From positions 107,252 through 171,251 of the forward strand of contig NZ_JAGLCD010000010.1 in NCBI RefSeq assembly GCF_023146395.1: 64,000 nt of DNA. The letters are read 5' to 3'. The stretch is from Aeromicrobium sp. (GTDB lineage: Bacteria > Actinomycetota > Actinomycetes > Propionibacteriales > Nocardioidaceae). The stretch's first letter is position 1; every line of letters starts with the position of its first letter. The position numbers and the translations under genes are program-made. The notes under the pieces were generated by a model. It made no database searches, was not told the origin of the DNA, and was given only the letters and a program-made list of their open reading frames with translations. Of the stretch, positions 39,821-47,934 are shown piece by piece.

Positions 39821-40399
39821 ATGCAGTTCGACGTGCACCATCACGGGACGCTGGTGCGCCCCTCGCTCGTGCTGGTCAACTCGGTGGTCGCCGCCCCCGG
39901 CGAGGCCGACGCCCTGGCGGACGTCGCCGCCGCGGGGGACTGGTTCCAGGCCGTGGTCGCGACGCTCTCGCCCGGCGACCTCGGGGACGACCTGGCGGTC
40001 GACGGCGACGGCCTCGACGCGCTTCGCGAGGTGCGCGGGGCCGTGGAGCAGATCCTGCTCGGCCGGCCGCGCGCCTCGTCGCTCGCGGTGGTGAACCGGT
40101 ACGAGACCGAATCCGCGCCGTCCTGGGGGCTCGACCTGGATGCCCGCGGCGAGCTCCACGTACGACGCCGGCTCTGGGGCCCTGGCGTCGAGTCGTGGTT
40201 GGGGATCGTCGCCGCCGACTGCATCGACCTGGTCCGCGACGGCGGTCGGGCGCAGGTCGCGACGTGCGCGACACCGGACTGCCAGATCGTCCTGGTGCCC
40301 GACCACCATCGCCGCCGCTTCTGCTGCACGGCGTGCGCCCATCGCACGCGACAGGCGAGGTACCAGCGAGGCCGTGAGGGCGCCCCGGTGAGCCGCTGA
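39821..40399 (+). CDS. CGNR zinc-finger / ABATE-domain protein
   Basis: A 192-residue protein. The N-terminal 135 residues match the ABATE (ligand-like) pattern: LVNSVVAAPGEADALADVAAAGDWF and LREVRGAVEQILLGR. The C-terminal CGNR finger is CATPDCQIVLVPDHHRRRFCCTACAHRTRQARYQ near residues 148-182, with C-x4-C and C-x2-C pairs; the usual Cys-Gly-Asn-Arg core is changed to Cys-Thr-Ala-Cys-Ala-His-Arg. These proteins are stress-related transcription regulators of unknown ligand. Leaderless start. Confidence 0.85.
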   Translation: MQFDVHHHGTLVRPSLVLVNSVVAAPGEADALADVAAAGDWFQAVVATLSPGDLGDDLAVDGDGLDALREVRGAVEQILLGRPRASSLAVVNRYETESAPSWGLDLDARGELHVRRRLWGPGVESWLGIVAADCIDLVRDGGRAQVATCATPDCQIVLVPDHHRRRFCCTACAHRTRQARYQRGREGAPVSR

Positions 40400-40479
40400 C
40401 GGAAGAACCTGAGATAAGCGTCAGCCATGTTCCGCGCCGGTGATGGAGGTCACGGCCGTCATGCGGCAGGATCGGGGCC

Positions 40480-42159
40480 ATGTCAGCAGCAGGGACGCAC
40501 GCGCCGCAGCAGGCCGAGGTCATCGTGGTCGGAGCAGGACTCGCAGGCCTCGTGGCCACGGCGGAGCTCGTGGAGGCCGGACGACGGGTCATCCTGGTCG
40601 ACCAGGAAGGCGAGCAGGGCATCGGGGGTCAGGCGTTCTGGTCCTTCGGCGGGCTGTTCCTGGTCGACTCGCCCCAGCAGCGCCGCCTGGGCATCAAGGA
40701 CTCGGTCGAGCTGGCCTGGCAGGACTGGCAGGGCAGCGCCCAGTTCGACCGCGAGGAGGACCACTGGCCCCGGCGGTGGGCCGAGGCCTACGTGAACTTC
40801 GCGGCCGGCGAGAAGCAGTCCTGGCTGCGGGAGAAGGGACACAGCGTGTTCCCGGTCGTCGGGTGGGCCGAGCGGGGCGGTGCCCTGGCCGGGGGCCACG
40901 GCAACTCGGTGCCGCGCTTCCACATCACGTGGGGGACGGGCCCGGGGATCGTCGAGCCGTTCGAGAGGATCGTCCGCGCCGGACACGAGCGCGGGCTCGT
41001 CCAGCTGGCCTTTCGGCACCGGGTGGACGGCCTGGTCGTGACCGGTGGCGCCGTCACGGGCGTCCGGGGCTCGGTGCTCGCCCCCACGAGCCTGCCCCGG
41101 GCCGAGGCCACCTCGCGCGAGATCGTGGGGGAGTTCGAGATGAGCGCGCAGGCCGTCGTCGTCACGACGGGCGGCATCGGCGGCAACCACGACCTCGTGC
41201 GCGAGCGCTGGCCCGAGCGGCTCGGCTCGCCGCCGGCCCACATGATCTCCGGTGTGCCGGCACACGTCGACGGACGCATGCTCGGCATCGCCGAGTCGGC
41301 CGGCGCGAGCAGCATCAACAGTGACCGGATGTGGCACTACGTCGAGGGCATCACGAACTTCGACCCGATCTGGCCGAGGCACGGGATCCGCATCCTCCCC
41401 GGCCCGTCGTCGATGTGGTTCGACGGCGGCGGAGATCGCCTGCCGATCCCGGCGCTTCCGGGATTCGACACGCTGGGCACGCTCAAGATCCTGCGCCAGA
41501 CGGGCCACGACCACTCCTGGTTCGTGCTGACGCAGGCGATCATCGAGAAGGAGTTCGCCCTCTCGGGGCAGGAGCAGAACCCCGACCTGACCGGCAAAAG
41601 CGTGCGGGAGCTGGTGCGCCAGCGTCTCTCGAAGGGCGCCACCGGGCCGGTCGAGGCGTTCAAGAGCCGTGGCGAGGACTTCGTCGTGGCCGACACCCTC
41701 GAGGAGCTCGTCGCTGGCATGAACCGGGTGACCGGGTCAGACCTCGTCGACGCCGCCCACCTGCGCCGGCAGATCGAGGCCCGCGACCGCGAGCTCGCGA
41801 ACGACTACAGCAAGGACCTCCAGGTCGTGGCGATGCGGCAGGCGCGGTCCTACCTCGGCGACAAGCTCGTCCGGGTGGCCAAGCCGCACCGGATCCTGGA
41901 CCCCGCCAAGGGCCCGCTCATCGCGGTGCGGCTCCACGTGCTGACGCGCAAGTCGCTCGGCGGCCTCGAGACCAACCTGGAGTCCCAGGTGCTGCGTCCC
42001 GACGGTGAGGTCTTCGAGGGCCTGTACGCCGCGGGCGAGGTCGCCGGATTCGGCGGAGGCGGCGTGCACGGGTACAACTCGCTCGAGGGCACGTTCCTCG
42101 GCGGCTGCCTGTTCTCGGGCCGCGCCGCGGGTCGCGATCTCGCGGCGCGGCTCGGATAG
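40480..42159 (+). CDS. FAD-binding dehydrogenase, Rv0785-like
   Basis: A 559-residue flavoprotein of the fumarate reductase/KstD superfamily. The dinucleotide motif VIVVGAGLAGLVATAELVEAGRRVILVDQE lies at residues 13-43. The FAD-binding second half has VVVTTGGIGGNHDLVRERWPERLG near 225 and LYAAGEVAGFGGGGVHGYNSLEGTFLGGCLFSGRAAG near 515-551. Length and sequence pattern match the actinobacterial group containing M. tuberculosis Rv0785. It probably oxidises a steroid-like or other cyclic ketone, but no substrate is established. A CAGGAT hexamer seven bases before the ATG could be a weak leaderless -10. A large inverted repeat follows the stop. Confidence 0.87.
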   Translation: MSAAGTHAPQQAEVIVVGAGLAGLVATAELVEAGRRVILVDQEGEQGIGGQAFWSFGGLFLVDSPQQRRLGIKDSVELAWQDWQGSAQFDREEDHWPRRWAEAYVNFAAGEKQSWLREKGHSVFPVVGWAERGGALAGGHGNSVPRFHITWGTGPGIVEPFERIVRAGHERGLVQLAFRHRVDGLVVTGGAVTGVRGSVLAPTSLPRAEATSREIVGEFEMSAQAVVVTTGGIGGNHDLVRERWPERLGSPPAHMISGVPAHVDGRMLGIAESAGASSINSDRMWHYVEGITNFDPIWPRHGIRILPGPSSMWFDGGGDRLPIPALPGFDTLGTLKILRQTGHDHSWFVLTQAIIEKEFALSGQEQNPDLTGKSVRELVRQRLSKGATGPVEAFKSRGEDFVVADTLEELVAGMNRVTGSDLVDAAHLRRQIEARDRELANDYSKDLQVVAMRQARSYLGDKLVRVAKPHRILDPAKGPLIAVRLHVLTRKSLGGLETNLESQVLRPDGEVFEGLYAAGEVAGFGGGGVHGYNSLEGTFLGGCLFSGRAAGRDLAARLG

Positions 42160-42172
42160 GGCCGGTCTCAGG

Positions 42173-42226
42173 GGGCGGTGGATCCTCCACCGAATAGCGG
42201 TTCATACGGTGGAGGATCCACCGCCC
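42173..42226. terminator. 20-bp inverted repeat between convergent genes
   Basis: GGGCGGTGGATCCTCCACCG (42173-42192) and its exact complement (42207-42226) flank a 14-base loop. Each arm is itself a small hairpin (CGGTGGA...TCCACCG), and a third, imperfect copy (GGGTGGAGGACTCACCGCC) follows at about 42235-42253. It lies 14 bases past the dehydrogenase stop and before the hisN stop, so a two-way terminator is likely. Confidence 0.78.
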
Positions 42227-42278
42227 ACCGCCTCGGGTGGAGGACTCACCGCCCCCCCCGCGGGGAGCGAGGGCCGGG

Positions 42279-43169
42279 TCAGCGGTCGAAGTCGAGGACG
42301 TTGCCGAGGTCGGTGGAACGGGCCACGTCGGCCTCGGACTCGTCGTCCCAGCCGTCGTGCGGCTCGGTGTCGGGGAAGTGCCCGAGGTAGGCCATCGCCG
42401 CGTCGTGGAGCCGGCCGTTCGTGGCGATCGCGTTGGCGCCCCACGGTCCGTCCTGGCCCGCGAGCGAGGTGAACCGGCCGCCGGCCTCGCGCACGATGAC
42501 GTCGAGGGCCGCCATGTCCCACAGGTTGAGCTCGGGCTCGGCGGCGATGTCGACCGCGCCCTCGGCCACGAGCACGTACGACCAGAAGTCGCCGTAGGCG
42601 CGAGTGCGCCAGCACTGGCGGGTCAGCGCGGCGAACGCCTGCGCCTTGCCGATGTCCTCCCAGCTCGGGGCCGAGCTGAACGACAGGGACGCGCTGGCGA
42701 GGTCACCGACCCGCGAGACGCGGATCTCGCGGCCGTTCATGACCGACTTGCCGGTGAACGCGCCGCTGCCCTTGTGCGCCCACCAGCGGCGACCGAGGGC
42801 CGGAGCCGACACGACGCCGGCCACGATCTCTCCCTCCTCCTCGAGCGCGATGAGCGTCGCCCAGACGGGGACGCCGCGGACGAAGTTCGAGGTGCCGTCG
42901 ATCGGGTCGACGATCCACCGGCGCGAGGACGAGGCGGCGCCCTCCTGGGCGCCCCCCTCCTCGCCGAAGACGGCGTCACGGGTGCGGGCCGTCCGCAGCG
43001 TGCGGCGGATGCCCTCCTCGACGGCCCGGTCGGCCTCGGTCACCCAGGTCATGTCGGGCTTGGTCGAGACCTCCAGGTCGATCGCCCCGAAGCGATCCAT
43101 CGACAGGTTGTCGGCGGAGTCGGCGAGGACGTGCGCAAGACGCAGGTCGTCAGCGTACGAGTGGGCCAT
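42279..43169 (-). CDS. hisN: Histidinol-phosphatase, inositol-monophosphatase family
   Basis: A 296-residue metal-dependent phosphatase. Motifs: TEADRAVEEGIRRTLR near residue 45, FGEEGG near 68-73, WIVDPIDGTSNFVRGVPVWATLIAL near 85-110 with the catalytic DPIDGT, and LNLWDMAALDVIVREAGGRF near 220-240. In actinobacteria the gene beside rsgA and aroA is usually the HisN-type histidinol-phosphate phosphatase, which does the eighth step of histidine synthesis, although inositol phosphatase activity cannot be excluded. The leaderless -10 TACCGT lies six bases before the ATG at 43169. Confidence 0.85.
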   Translation of the reverse strand: MAHSYADDLRLAHVLADSADNLSMDRFGAIDLEVSTKPDMTWVTEADRAVEEGIRRTLRTARTRDAVFGEEGGAQEGAASSSRRWIVDPIDGTSNFVRGVPVWATLIALEEEGEIVAGVVSAPALGRRWWAHKGSGAFTGKSVMNGREIRVSRVGDLASASLSFSSAPSWEDIGKAQAFAALTRQCWRTRAYGDFWSYVLVAEGAVDIAAEPELNLWDMAALDVIVREAGGRFTSLAGQDGPWGANAIATNGRLHDAAMAYLGHFPDTEPHDGWDDESEADVARSTDLGNVLDFDR

Positions 43170-43175
43170 GGGGCC

Positions 43176-43181
43176 ACGGTA
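43176..43181 (-). promoter_or_regulatory. Leaderless -10 element TACCGT (minus strand)
   Basis: TACCGT on the minus strand, six bases before the ATG at 43169, in the 16-base gap after rsgA. Confidence 0.5.
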
Positions 43182-43185
43182 GTGG

Positions 43186-44190
43186 TCAGACCTGCTCGCG
43201 GCTCTCAAGGATGCGTCGGAACGAGGCGAGTCGCGCCGGCGCGAGGCGTCCGTCGGCGACCGCGGCGTCGAGCGCGCACTCGGGGTCGTCGCCGCCGTGA
43301 TGGCATCCGCGGGGGCAGTCGCGGGTCAGGGCGTGCAGGTCGGTGAACGCGCGCACGATGTCGTCGACCTCGACGTGCGCGAGCCCGAACGAGCGGAATC
43401 CCGGGGTGTCGACGATGCGTCCGCCGCCGGGCAGATCCAGGACGATCGCCGACGTCGACGTGTGCCGACCACGGCCCGTGACGGCGTTGACGTGGCTCGT
43501 CGAGCGGAACGCGTCCGGCACGAGCTGGTTGACCAGGGTGGACTTGCCGACTCCGCTGTGCCCCAGGAGCACGCTCGTGCGGCCGGCGAGCCTCGCGCGC
43601 ACCGCCGTGAGGTCGGCGCCCGGGCCGATCACGAGCACCGGCACGTCGAGCGGGGTCAGGGCGGCGATCATCTCCTCGGGCGACGCCAGGTCGGACTTGG
43701 TGAGGATCACGAGCGGGTCCATGCCCGCGTCGTACGCCGCGACGAGGCACCGGTCGACGAGGGCGGGGCGCGGCGGCGGATCGGCCAGGGCCGTGACCAC
43801 GACGAGCTGATCGGCATTGGCCACGACGATGCGCTCGATCGGGTCGTCGTCGTCGGCGGTGCGCCGCAGCACCGTGGTGCGGGGGAGGACCTCGGCGATG
43901 CGCGCCAGCGTGCCCTCGTCGGCCGAGACGTCGCCGTCGAGCCGCACGAGGTCGCCCACGACGACGCCGCGGATGCTCCGGGCCTTCGCGGCCGTGACGG
44001 TCACACCCGCCTCCGCCGGGTCGTCACCGGCCTGGCCCTCCTCGACCTGCACGGTGTAGCGACCGCGGTCGACCGTGACGACCCGACCGAGCGGCAGGCT
44101 CGAGTAGTCGGGCCGTTCCTTCGTGCGGGGGCGGGTGCGCCGACGCGGGCGCTCGAAGCGCGCGTGCTCGTCGTCGTCGCGCCGGCTCAT
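43186..44190 (-). CDS. rsgA: Small ribosomal subunit biogenesis GTPase RsgA
   Basis: A 334-residue circularly permuted GTPase. An OB-fold domain (about 30-110) comes first, then the G4 motif LTKSD, the G1 motif GHSGVGKSTLVNQL with Lys216, and the G3 motif DTPGF in the permuted order. The zinc finger CPRGCHHGGDDPECAL lies near residues 292-307. RsgA matures the 30S subunit late in assembly. The Arg/Asp-rich N-terminal 28 residues are typical of actinobacterial copies. Its ATG overlaps the aroA stop by ATGA. Confidence 0.94.
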   Translation of the reverse strand: MSRRDDDEHARFERPRRRTRPRTKERPDYSSLPLGRVVTVDRGRYTVQVEEGQAGDDPAEAGVTVTAAKARSIRGVVVGDLVRLDGDVSADEGTLARIAEVLPRTTVLRRTADDDDPIERIVVANADQLVVVTALADPPPRPALVDRCLVAAYDAGMDPLVILTKSDLASPEEMIAALTPLDVPVLVIGPGADLTAVRARLAGRTSVLLGHSGVGKSTLVNQLVPDAFRSTSHVNAVTGRGRHTSTSAIVLDLPGGGRIVDTPGFRSFGLAHVEVDDIVRAFTDLHALTRDCPRGCHHGGDDPECALDAAVADGRLAPARLASFRRILESREQV

Positions 44191-45464
44191 GCGTCGACCA
44201 ACCGCTCCCAGACCGGGGCGAAGTTCGGGTAGGTCTTGACGGTCGTGACGACGTTCTCGACGAAGACGTCGGGCACCCGCAGGGCGAGCACCACCGCAGC
44301 GTGGGCCATGCGGTGGTCGTGGTAGGTCCGGAACACGTCGCCGTGGAGTGGCCGGGGACGGATCTCGAGGCCGTCGTCGAGCTCGTCGACGTCGCCGCCG
44401 AGCCGGGTGAACTCGGTCGCGATCGCGGCGAGCCGATCGGTCTCGTGACCACGCAGGTGGGCGATGCCCGTGAGCCGAGACGGGGTCTCGGCGAGCGCGG
44501 CGACCGCGGCGACGACGGGCGTGAGCTCGCCGAGGTCGCCGAGGTCGAGCTCGACGCCCGACAGCGTCCGCGGGCCCGTGACGACGAGATCGTCCCCGTC
44601 GCGCTCGGCGGTGCCGCCGAAGGCCACCGTGAGGTCGCGCCAGGCGTCGCCGGCCTGGTCGGTGCTGGCGGGCCAGTTGCGCACCCGCACCTCGCCGCCC
44701 GTCACGAGCGCCGCCGCGACGAAGACGCCCGCGTTGGACAGATCGGGCTCGATCTCGACGTCGAGCGGCTGCACGGGCCCGGGCTCGACGCGCCACTGCC
44801 TGTCGGTGGCGGTGATCTCGACCCCGCGCAGCCGGAGCTGCTCGACCGTCATGGCCACGTGCGGGGCCGACGGCATCGGGGGTCCGTCGTGGGCGAGCTC
44901 GAGTCCGTGGGCGAACCGCGGAGCGGCGAGCAGGAGCGCGGAGACGAACTGGCTGGAGGCGGACGCGTCGATCGTGAGGGGACCGCCGACGACCCCGCCG
45001 CGCCCGTGGACCGTGAAGGGCAGCGTGCCGCGGCCACCGTCGTCGACCTCGACGCCGAGCGCACGCATCGAGGAGATCGTGACCGCCATCGGGCGTTCGC
45101 GCGCGCGATCGTCGCCGTCGAACGTCACGGGGGCCGAGCCGAGGGTCGCCAGGATGGGGGCGAATCGCATGACCGTGCCGGCCAGTCCGCAGTCGACCGT
45201 GACGGGGTCCACGAGCGAGGGGTCGATCGGGTGCACGGTCCAGTCGATGCCGTGGCGCTCGACGCGGGCGCCGAGGGCGGTGAGCGCCCCGATCATCAGG
45301 TTGGTGTCGCGGGAGCCGAGCGCCCGGGTCAGGACCGACGGCCGCTCCGCGACCGCCGCGAGCACGAGGGCCCGGTTGGTCAGCGACTTCGACCCGGGCA
45401 CGATGATCTGGCCGACCACGGGTTCACGAGGCGTGGGAGCCAGCCACGGCAGGGGTTCACTCAT
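44187..45464 (-). CDS. aroA: 3-phosphoshikimate 1-carboxyvinyltransferase (EPSP synthase)
   Basis: A 425-residue enzyme of the shikimate pathway that joins PEP and shikimate-3-phosphate. IIVPGSKSLTNRALVLAAVA near residues 20-39 contains the PEP-binding Lys-Ser. CGLAGTVMRFAPILATL near 91 is the LxNxGTxxR-type loop, DGDDRARERPM near 115 the helix gate, and SAPHVAMT and HLRGHETDRLAAIATEFTRLG (near 340) the C-terminal catalytic region. It is the first gene of aroA-rsgA-hisN, a standard actinobacterial order. Start set by leaderless TACGCT. Confidence 0.95.
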   Translation of the reverse strand: MSEPLPWLAPTPREPVVGQIIVPGSKSLTNRALVLAAVAERPSVLTRALGSRDTNLMIGALTALGARVERHGIDWTVHPIDPSLVDPVTVDCGLAGTVMRFAPILATLGSAPVTFDGDDRARERPMAVTISSMRALGVEVDDGGRGTLPFTVHGRGGVVGGPLTIDASASSQFVSALLLAAPRFAHGLELAHDGPPMPSAPHVAMTVEQLRLRGVEITATDRQWRVEPGPVQPLDVEIEPDLSNAGVFVAAALVTGGEVRVRNWPASTDQAGDAWRDLTVAFGGTAERDGDDLVVTGPRTLSGVELDLGDLGELTPVVAAVAALAETPSRLTGIAHLRGHETDRLAAIATEFTRLGGDVDELDDGLEIRPRPLHGDVFRTYHDHRMAHAAVVLALRVPDVFVENVVTTVKTYPNFAPVWERLVDA

Positions 45465-45472
45465 CGCGGGTC

Positions 45473-45478
45473 AGCGTA
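45473..45478 (-). promoter_or_regulatory. Leaderless -10 element TACGCT (minus strand)
   Basis: TACGCT on the minus strand, eight bases before the aroA ATG at 45464. Confidence 0.58.
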
Positions 45479-45500
45479 GCGCCCGCCGGTGCCGGGGCTC

Positions 45501-45977
45501 TCAGCGCGAGATCTGCGCGGCGACGGAGTCCTTGGCCTCGACGACCTTGTCCTTCGCGCGCCGCACCAGGATCTTCTTGTGCGGATCGGGGTCGAGCGAG
45601 GACATCAGCAGGCCGCCGAGCATCGACAGGTTCTTGAAGAAGTGGATCTGCTGGTTGGACCGCGCGGCCGGGTCCGACTCGGCCCAGAACCGGTGGCCCT
45701 GCACCGTGCTCGGCGCCAGGTTGCCGGCGAGCACGAGGGCCGAGAGGCGGGGCAGTCGGCCGGTGGCCAGGGCGGCACCGGCCACGAGGTTGATCGCCCC
45801 GTGGGCGCGCACGACGTTGGCGGGGGTCACGGGCAGCTGCGGCGCGAGCGGCGCGATCGCGTCGGAGACGGGCTGCGCGGCCGGCGCGAGAGCCGTGGCG
45901 TGGCGCAGGGAGTTGATGCCCCCCACGACGAACATCGAGGCGAGCATGGGCCGGGCCACCGTGCGCAGAACTGTCAT
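45501..45977 (-). CDS. DoxX family membrane protein
   Basis: A 158-residue protein with four hydrophobic helices: RPMLASMFVVGGINSLRHA near residues 9-27, VRAHGAINLVAGAALATGRLPRLSALVLAGNLAPS near 58-92, and a fourth around FFKNLSMLGGLLMSS. This is the DoxX/SURF4-like pattern, with the typical H-x-x-x-N/L-x-x-G helix. The C-terminal 30 residues are charged (KKILVRRAKDKVVEAKDS). DoxX proteins associate with redox and detoxification systems at the membrane. AAGGACC precedes the ATG; a TAGACA hexamer lies at the expected -10 position. Confidence 0.85.
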   Translation of the reverse strand: MTVLRTVARPMLASMFVVGGINSLRHATALAPAAQPVSDAIAPLAPQLPVTPANVVRAHGAINLVAGAALATGRLPRLSALVLAGNLAPSTVQGHRFWAESDPAARSNQQIHFFKNLSMLGGLLMSSLDPDPHKKILVRRAKDKVVEAKDSVAAQISR

Positions 45978-46029
45978 GGTCCTTGTCTACCGCATCGCGA
46001 CGAGCCGGCAACCCGTCCTCGGACCCAGG

Positions 46030-47748
46030 TCAGAGCAGCAGCAGGATCGCCGGGCTCAGGAACGAGGCGGTGTCGTTGGCGGGCTCGGGGTCGGCCTCGG
46101 CGGCCATCGTGACCGTGCCGGCTGGTCGGATGCCGGCGAAGGACAGAGCCAGACGCGCATCGCGGCCCGCGGCGACGGTCGTGGAGCACGTGACGCTCGA
46201 GGTCCACTGCCGGGGCGCCGCGGTGCAGCTCCAGTCCGCCGGGACCGTCCGGATCTGCACGGCCCGGTCGAAGTCGACCCGGATCGAGACCGCGCGATCG
46301 GCCGGGACCCCGCCGGTCGTGGAGCCGGTGACGGGGACCGTCATGGTCCGTTGGAGTCCCTTCCGGTCGTTGACGACGGTGGGAGCGCCGAGTGCGAAGT
46401 CCGTGCCGACCACGGGCGGGGGCGGAGGTTCCGGCGGGGTCTCGGGGTCGACGTCCCCCGGCGCGGCGGGTTCGTCGACCGTGCCGGTCTCGCCGGGTGG
46501 CGTGGGCGAGGGGTCGGGCTCGGGCGTGTCGCTCGGCTCCGGGGTCGCGTCCGACTCGGTCGGTGTCGGCGACGGCGTGGGTGACGGCGTCGGGATGGCC
46601 ACCGAGGACGTCGGGGTCGGGGTGGGCCTGGTGACCCAGATGCCGTCGTCGGCGTCCGCGAGGGAGATCTCGGGCGACGGGTCGGGGAGCGGGGCCGTGA
46701 CCGGAACCGTGGGCGCGTCCGTGACCGCAGCGGTGGTGGCGACGACGCCCACCGTGGCCGCCCCCGCCAGGGCTACCGTGGCCACGGCGGTCGGCGCCGA
46801 CGAGACCAGGCTCGTGCCGACGGCGAGTCGTGCGGGGGCCGAGGCGACCCGGGCGCTCTCGACCAGGACCGCCTTGGTCGACAGCGCGAGTCCGGCGGCG
46901 GTGCCGCCGCCGATGACGCCGAGGCTCCCGACGGAGGCGGCCGTGCCGAGGTACCCGGTCGCCGCGGCGCCCAGCACGACGGGCCCCAGAACCGCCGCCA
47001 GGCCCGAGTTCACGTCCCGCAGCTCGAGGTACAGGCCCGTGCACCGGGCACATGTGTGGAGATGGGCCTCGACCTTGCGGGTGTCGCGCGCGGCGAGCCC
47101 GTGGCGGACGTGGGCGCCCAGCTTGGTCGTGGTCTCGCGGCACTCGGCGTCCAACGTCGGGGCGAGGTGCTGCTGGAGGTAGGCGCGGCGCAGGCCCTCG
47201 CGGGCCCGGTACACCAGGGCTGAGACGCTGTTGGGCGCCATGCCGAGCAGGGGGGCGATCTCCGCAGGATGCTGTCCCTCGACGTCGAGGTGCCAGAGCA
47301 CGAGCTGCCAGCGTTCGGGCAACGACCGGAAGGCCTCGCCCGCCGCGCCGCGGTCGAACTCCATGGCGGCGGGGTCGACGAACTCGACGGCACGATCGAG
47401 CTCGGTCTCGTCGTCGGTGGACCGCTCGCGCGTGGAGGAGCGGATGGCGTCGATGTGGAGGCGTCGCACGGCCGTGAGGAGGTACGCGCGGAAGGCCTCG
47501 TCCGGCCCGCCCCCGCGCTGCAGGACGCCGAGGACCTTGAGGAAGGCCTCGGACACGAGGTCGTCGGCGCCGAGGCCCGCGACGAGCTGGCGCGAGAGCC
47601 GCTCGGCCGCCGCACGGTGGCGCTCGAAGAGCGTGCCGTACGCGTCGGTGTCGCCCGAGCGCACGGCCTCGATCAGCGCCGCGTCGGACAGGCCCTCGGG
47701 GTCGACGTGGGCGTCGACCGCGGCGGCTCGTCCCCCTGAATGACCCAC
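46030..47748 (-). CDS. ECF sigma factor fused to a zinc anti-sigma domain, membrane helices and an external tail
   Basis: A 572-residue single-chain regulator. Residues about 20-165 are an ECF sigma factor: region 2 ALIEAVRSGDTDAYGTLFERHRAAAERLSRQ..ADDLVSEAFLKVLGVL, region 4 LPERWQLVLWHLDVEGQHPAEIAPLLGMAPNSVSALVYRAREGLR. Residues about 185-220 are a zf-HC2/ZAS-like domain (HLHTCARC, giving H-x3-C-x2-C). Two or three hydrophobic helices follow (about 235-345), then a Pro/Thr-rich external linker (PTPTPTSSVAIPTPSPTPSP) and a beta-rich C-terminal domain to 572. ECF53-type proteins have a similar plan. The GTG at 47748 follows GGAAGGAG at good spacing; the longer reading from 47799 lacks a ribosome site. 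Confidence 0.85.
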   Translation of the reverse strand: MGHSGGRAAAVDAHVDPEGLSDAALIEAVRSGDTDAYGTLFERHRAAAERLSRQLVAGLGADDLVSEAFLKVLGVLQRGGGPDEAFRAYLLTAVRRLHIDAIRSSTRERSTDDETELDRAVEFVDPAAMEFDRGAAGEAFRSLPERWQLVLWHLDVEGQHPAEIAPLLGMAPNSVSALVYRAREGLRRAYLQQHLAPTLDAECRETTTKLGAHVRHGLAARDTRKVEAHLHTCARCTGLYLELRDVNSGLAAVLGPVVLGAAATGYLGTAASVGSLGVIGGGTAAGLALSTKAVLVESARVASAPARLAVGTSLVSSAPTAVATVALAGAATVGVVATTAAVTDAPTVPVTAPLPDPSPEISLADADDGIWVTRPTPTPTSSVAIPTPSPTPSPTPTESDATPEPSDTPEPDPSPTPPGETGTVDEPAAPGDVDPETPPEPPPPPVVGTDFALGAPTVVNDRKGLQRTMTVPVTGSTTGGVPADRAVSIRVDFDRAVQIRTVPADWSCTAAPRQWTSSVTCSTTVAAGRDARLALSFAGIRPAGTVTMAAEADPEPANDTASFLSPAILLLL

Positions 47749-47860
47749 GCGTCTCCTTCCCTCCCCACCAGTCAACGACCGAGACCGGGGTCGTGTCACG
47801 CAGTTTGACCAAGTCGGGACTTAGGTCCCGGACCGCCGCGTCTCGGCCCGCGCGAGAAAA

Positions 47861-47872
47861 AGTTCGCGAACT
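47861..47872. promoter_or_regulatory. Perfect palindrome AGTTCGCGAACT in a divergent gap
   Basis: A 12-base perfect palindrome in the 186-base gap between the fused sigma gene and the divergent gene at 47935. GGGAC...GTCCC (47816-47829) is a second small dyad. No clear -10 was found for either gene, so alternative sigma control, perhaps by the fused sigma itself, is possible. Confidence 0.4.
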
Positions 47873-47934
47873 CGCGTCATCATCGCGGCCGTCCACCGTT
47901 CCCTGCGCAGGACAGCACGAGGTGGGAGGGCCGG

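Noticed and set aside
47749..47799. Longer N-terminus for the fused sigma factor from 47799
   Set aside because: That start lacks a ribosome site, while GTG 47748 has GGAAGGAG at good spacing.
47861..47872. AGTTCGCGAACT as a LexA box
   Set aside because: Actinobacterial SOS boxes follow TCGAAC-N4-GTTCGA; the half-site order here is reversed and the spacing differs.
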